Positions 63,540 through 64,000 of a DNA stretch of 64,000 nt are shown piece by piece. Source of the stretch: Casimicrobiaceae bacterium (GTDB lineage: Bacteria; Pseudomonadota; Gammaproteobacteria; Burkholderiales; Casimicrobiaceae); assembly GCA_026646885.1 (NCBI GenBank), contig JAPKHK010000002.1, positions 362,381 through 426,380 of the forward strand. The letters are read 5' to 3'. A program made the translations under genes and the position numbers. The notes beneath the pieces were generated by a model, which worked only from the letters and a program-made list of their open reading frames with translations, was not told the origin of the DNA and ran no database searches. The first letter of the stretch is position 1. Every line of letters starts with the position of its first letter.

Positions 63540-64000
63540 TTACCGTGGCGGGCGCGCTTTGGCGGGGCTCAGACCGCGCGCCACGACCCATTCGACCAGT
63601 GCATCGAGCGCGGCCTGCGCCGCGGCGGCCTGGGGATGGTTTACGATGGCAACGAAGACGTGGCGGCGCCCTCGCGCATCGAGCAGATAACCGGCAAGGG
63701 CACGCACATCATCGAGCGATCCCGTCTTCAAGTGTGCCATGCCCGCCGCATTGCGACCCCGCAAGCGGTGCTGCAAGGTGCCGTCAGTCGCGGAGACCGG
63801 CAGAGAGGCCACGAACTCCGGCATCACCGGACTGGCGTAAGCGATCCTCAGGACTTGGGCGAGATGGGCCGCGCTGATCCGATCGGTGCGGGCCAAGCCG
63901 GCGCCGTTTTCGATGGAGAATTCGGGGAATCGGAGGTTCTTCTGCGTGAGCCAGTTTCGCAAGCGCGCCCTCGCCGCGGGAATCGTGGCCACGGCGCCCG
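63540..64000 (-). CDS. dacB: D-alanyl-D-alanine carboxypeptidase, PBP4/DacB type (partial, cut by the right edge)
   Basis: The C-terminal 153 codons of an S13 peptidase. It has IENGAGLARTDRIS (the S-x-N-type region) and AHLKTGSLDDVRALAGYLLD with the K-T-G motif, then FVAIVNHPQA before the end. PBP4-type enzymes trim or cross-link peptidoglycan in the periplasm. The first Met-like codon at 63992 is not a real start, since the frame continues past 64000. Converges on KS 3. Confidence 0.85.
   Translation of the reverse strand, partial: GAVATIPAARARLRNWLTQKNLRFPEFSIENGAGLARTDRISAAHLAQVLRIAYASPVMPEFVASLPVSATDGTLQHRLRGRNAAGMAHLKTGSLDDVRALAGYLLDARGRRHVFVAIVNHPQAAAAQAALDALVEWVVARGLSPAKARPPR

Overview
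The window is high-GC proteobacterial DNA, best explained as a betaproteobacterial chromosome. The evidence is the gene order: rne beside rluC; rimP-nusA-infB-rbfA-truB; hisC facing hisBHAFIE, followed by a HIT-family gene and tatABC; a membrane-anchored HtrA protease; petABC (cytochrome bc1); and sspA-sspB with a tRNA-Thr. This order is familiar from Betaproteobacteria. No species can be named from sequence reading alone.

Layout: (1) 1-3.2 kb, minus strand: a gtr-like cassette (GT2 glycosyltransferase, GtrA flippase, polytopic glycosyltransferase cut by the window edge). (2) 3.3-5.8 kb: a CpxA/CpxR-like two-component system diverging from a Met/His-rich CpxP/Spy-like periplasmic protein, with direct-repeat CpxR-type boxes between them. 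(3) 6-16.8 kb: housekeeping and small metabolic genes (low-molecular-weight phosphatase, LysR regulator with a divergent NADP-binding reductase, rne, rluC, HAD phosphatase, sppA, a DUF192 protein, a Bcr/CflA-type transporter). (4) 17-22.9 kb: the rimP-nusA-infB-rbfA-truB operon behind a promoter and a very short leader holding an intrinsic-terminator hairpin. (5) 22.9-34.8 kb: histidine biosynthesis, Tat export, bc1 complex (its Rieske subunit carries a twin-arginine signal), sspAB and tRNA-Thr(TGT).

(6) 34.8-43.5 kb is an accessory patch starting at the 3' end of tRNA-Thr. It holds broken genes: a large-polyvalent-protein-like fragment with an EVQSDW motif, the 3' end of a DNA methyltransferase, the 3' end of a copper P-type ATPase, and most of a phage portal protein. 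It also holds a degenerate 16-bp tandem repeat, a toxin-antitoxin pair with a palindromic operator, a DUF-NUDIX fusion coupled to a frameshifted multi-zinc-knuckle gene, and an apparently intact three-gene module: a WYL regulator diverging from a SpoT/MESH1-like HD hydrolase plus a zinc-ribbon protein. This module is the best candidate for an undescribed system.

(7) 43.5-46.7 kb: a fosmidomycin-resistance-type MFS transporter, an HD-GYP protein and a small membrane protein. (8) 46.7-63.5 kb: an aryl polyene (APE) type biosynthetic cluster. It encodes a divergent phosphopantetheinyl transferase, a chain-length-factor-like synthase, two acyltransferases (one fused to a GT2 domain), two ACPs, an acid:ACP ligase, two hotdog dehydratases, a thioesterase, a LolA-like carrier, an MMPL exporter, a lipoprotein, a ketoreductase and three active-site-complete ketosynthases. 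Most genes overlap by 4-14 bases, suggesting one transcript. The products would load an aryl acid on an ACP, extend it to a conjugated polyene, attach it to a lipid and move it to the outer membrane. No aromatic ammonia-lyase is present, so a benzoate-type starter is likely. (9) The right edge cuts a dacB-type (PBP4) gene.
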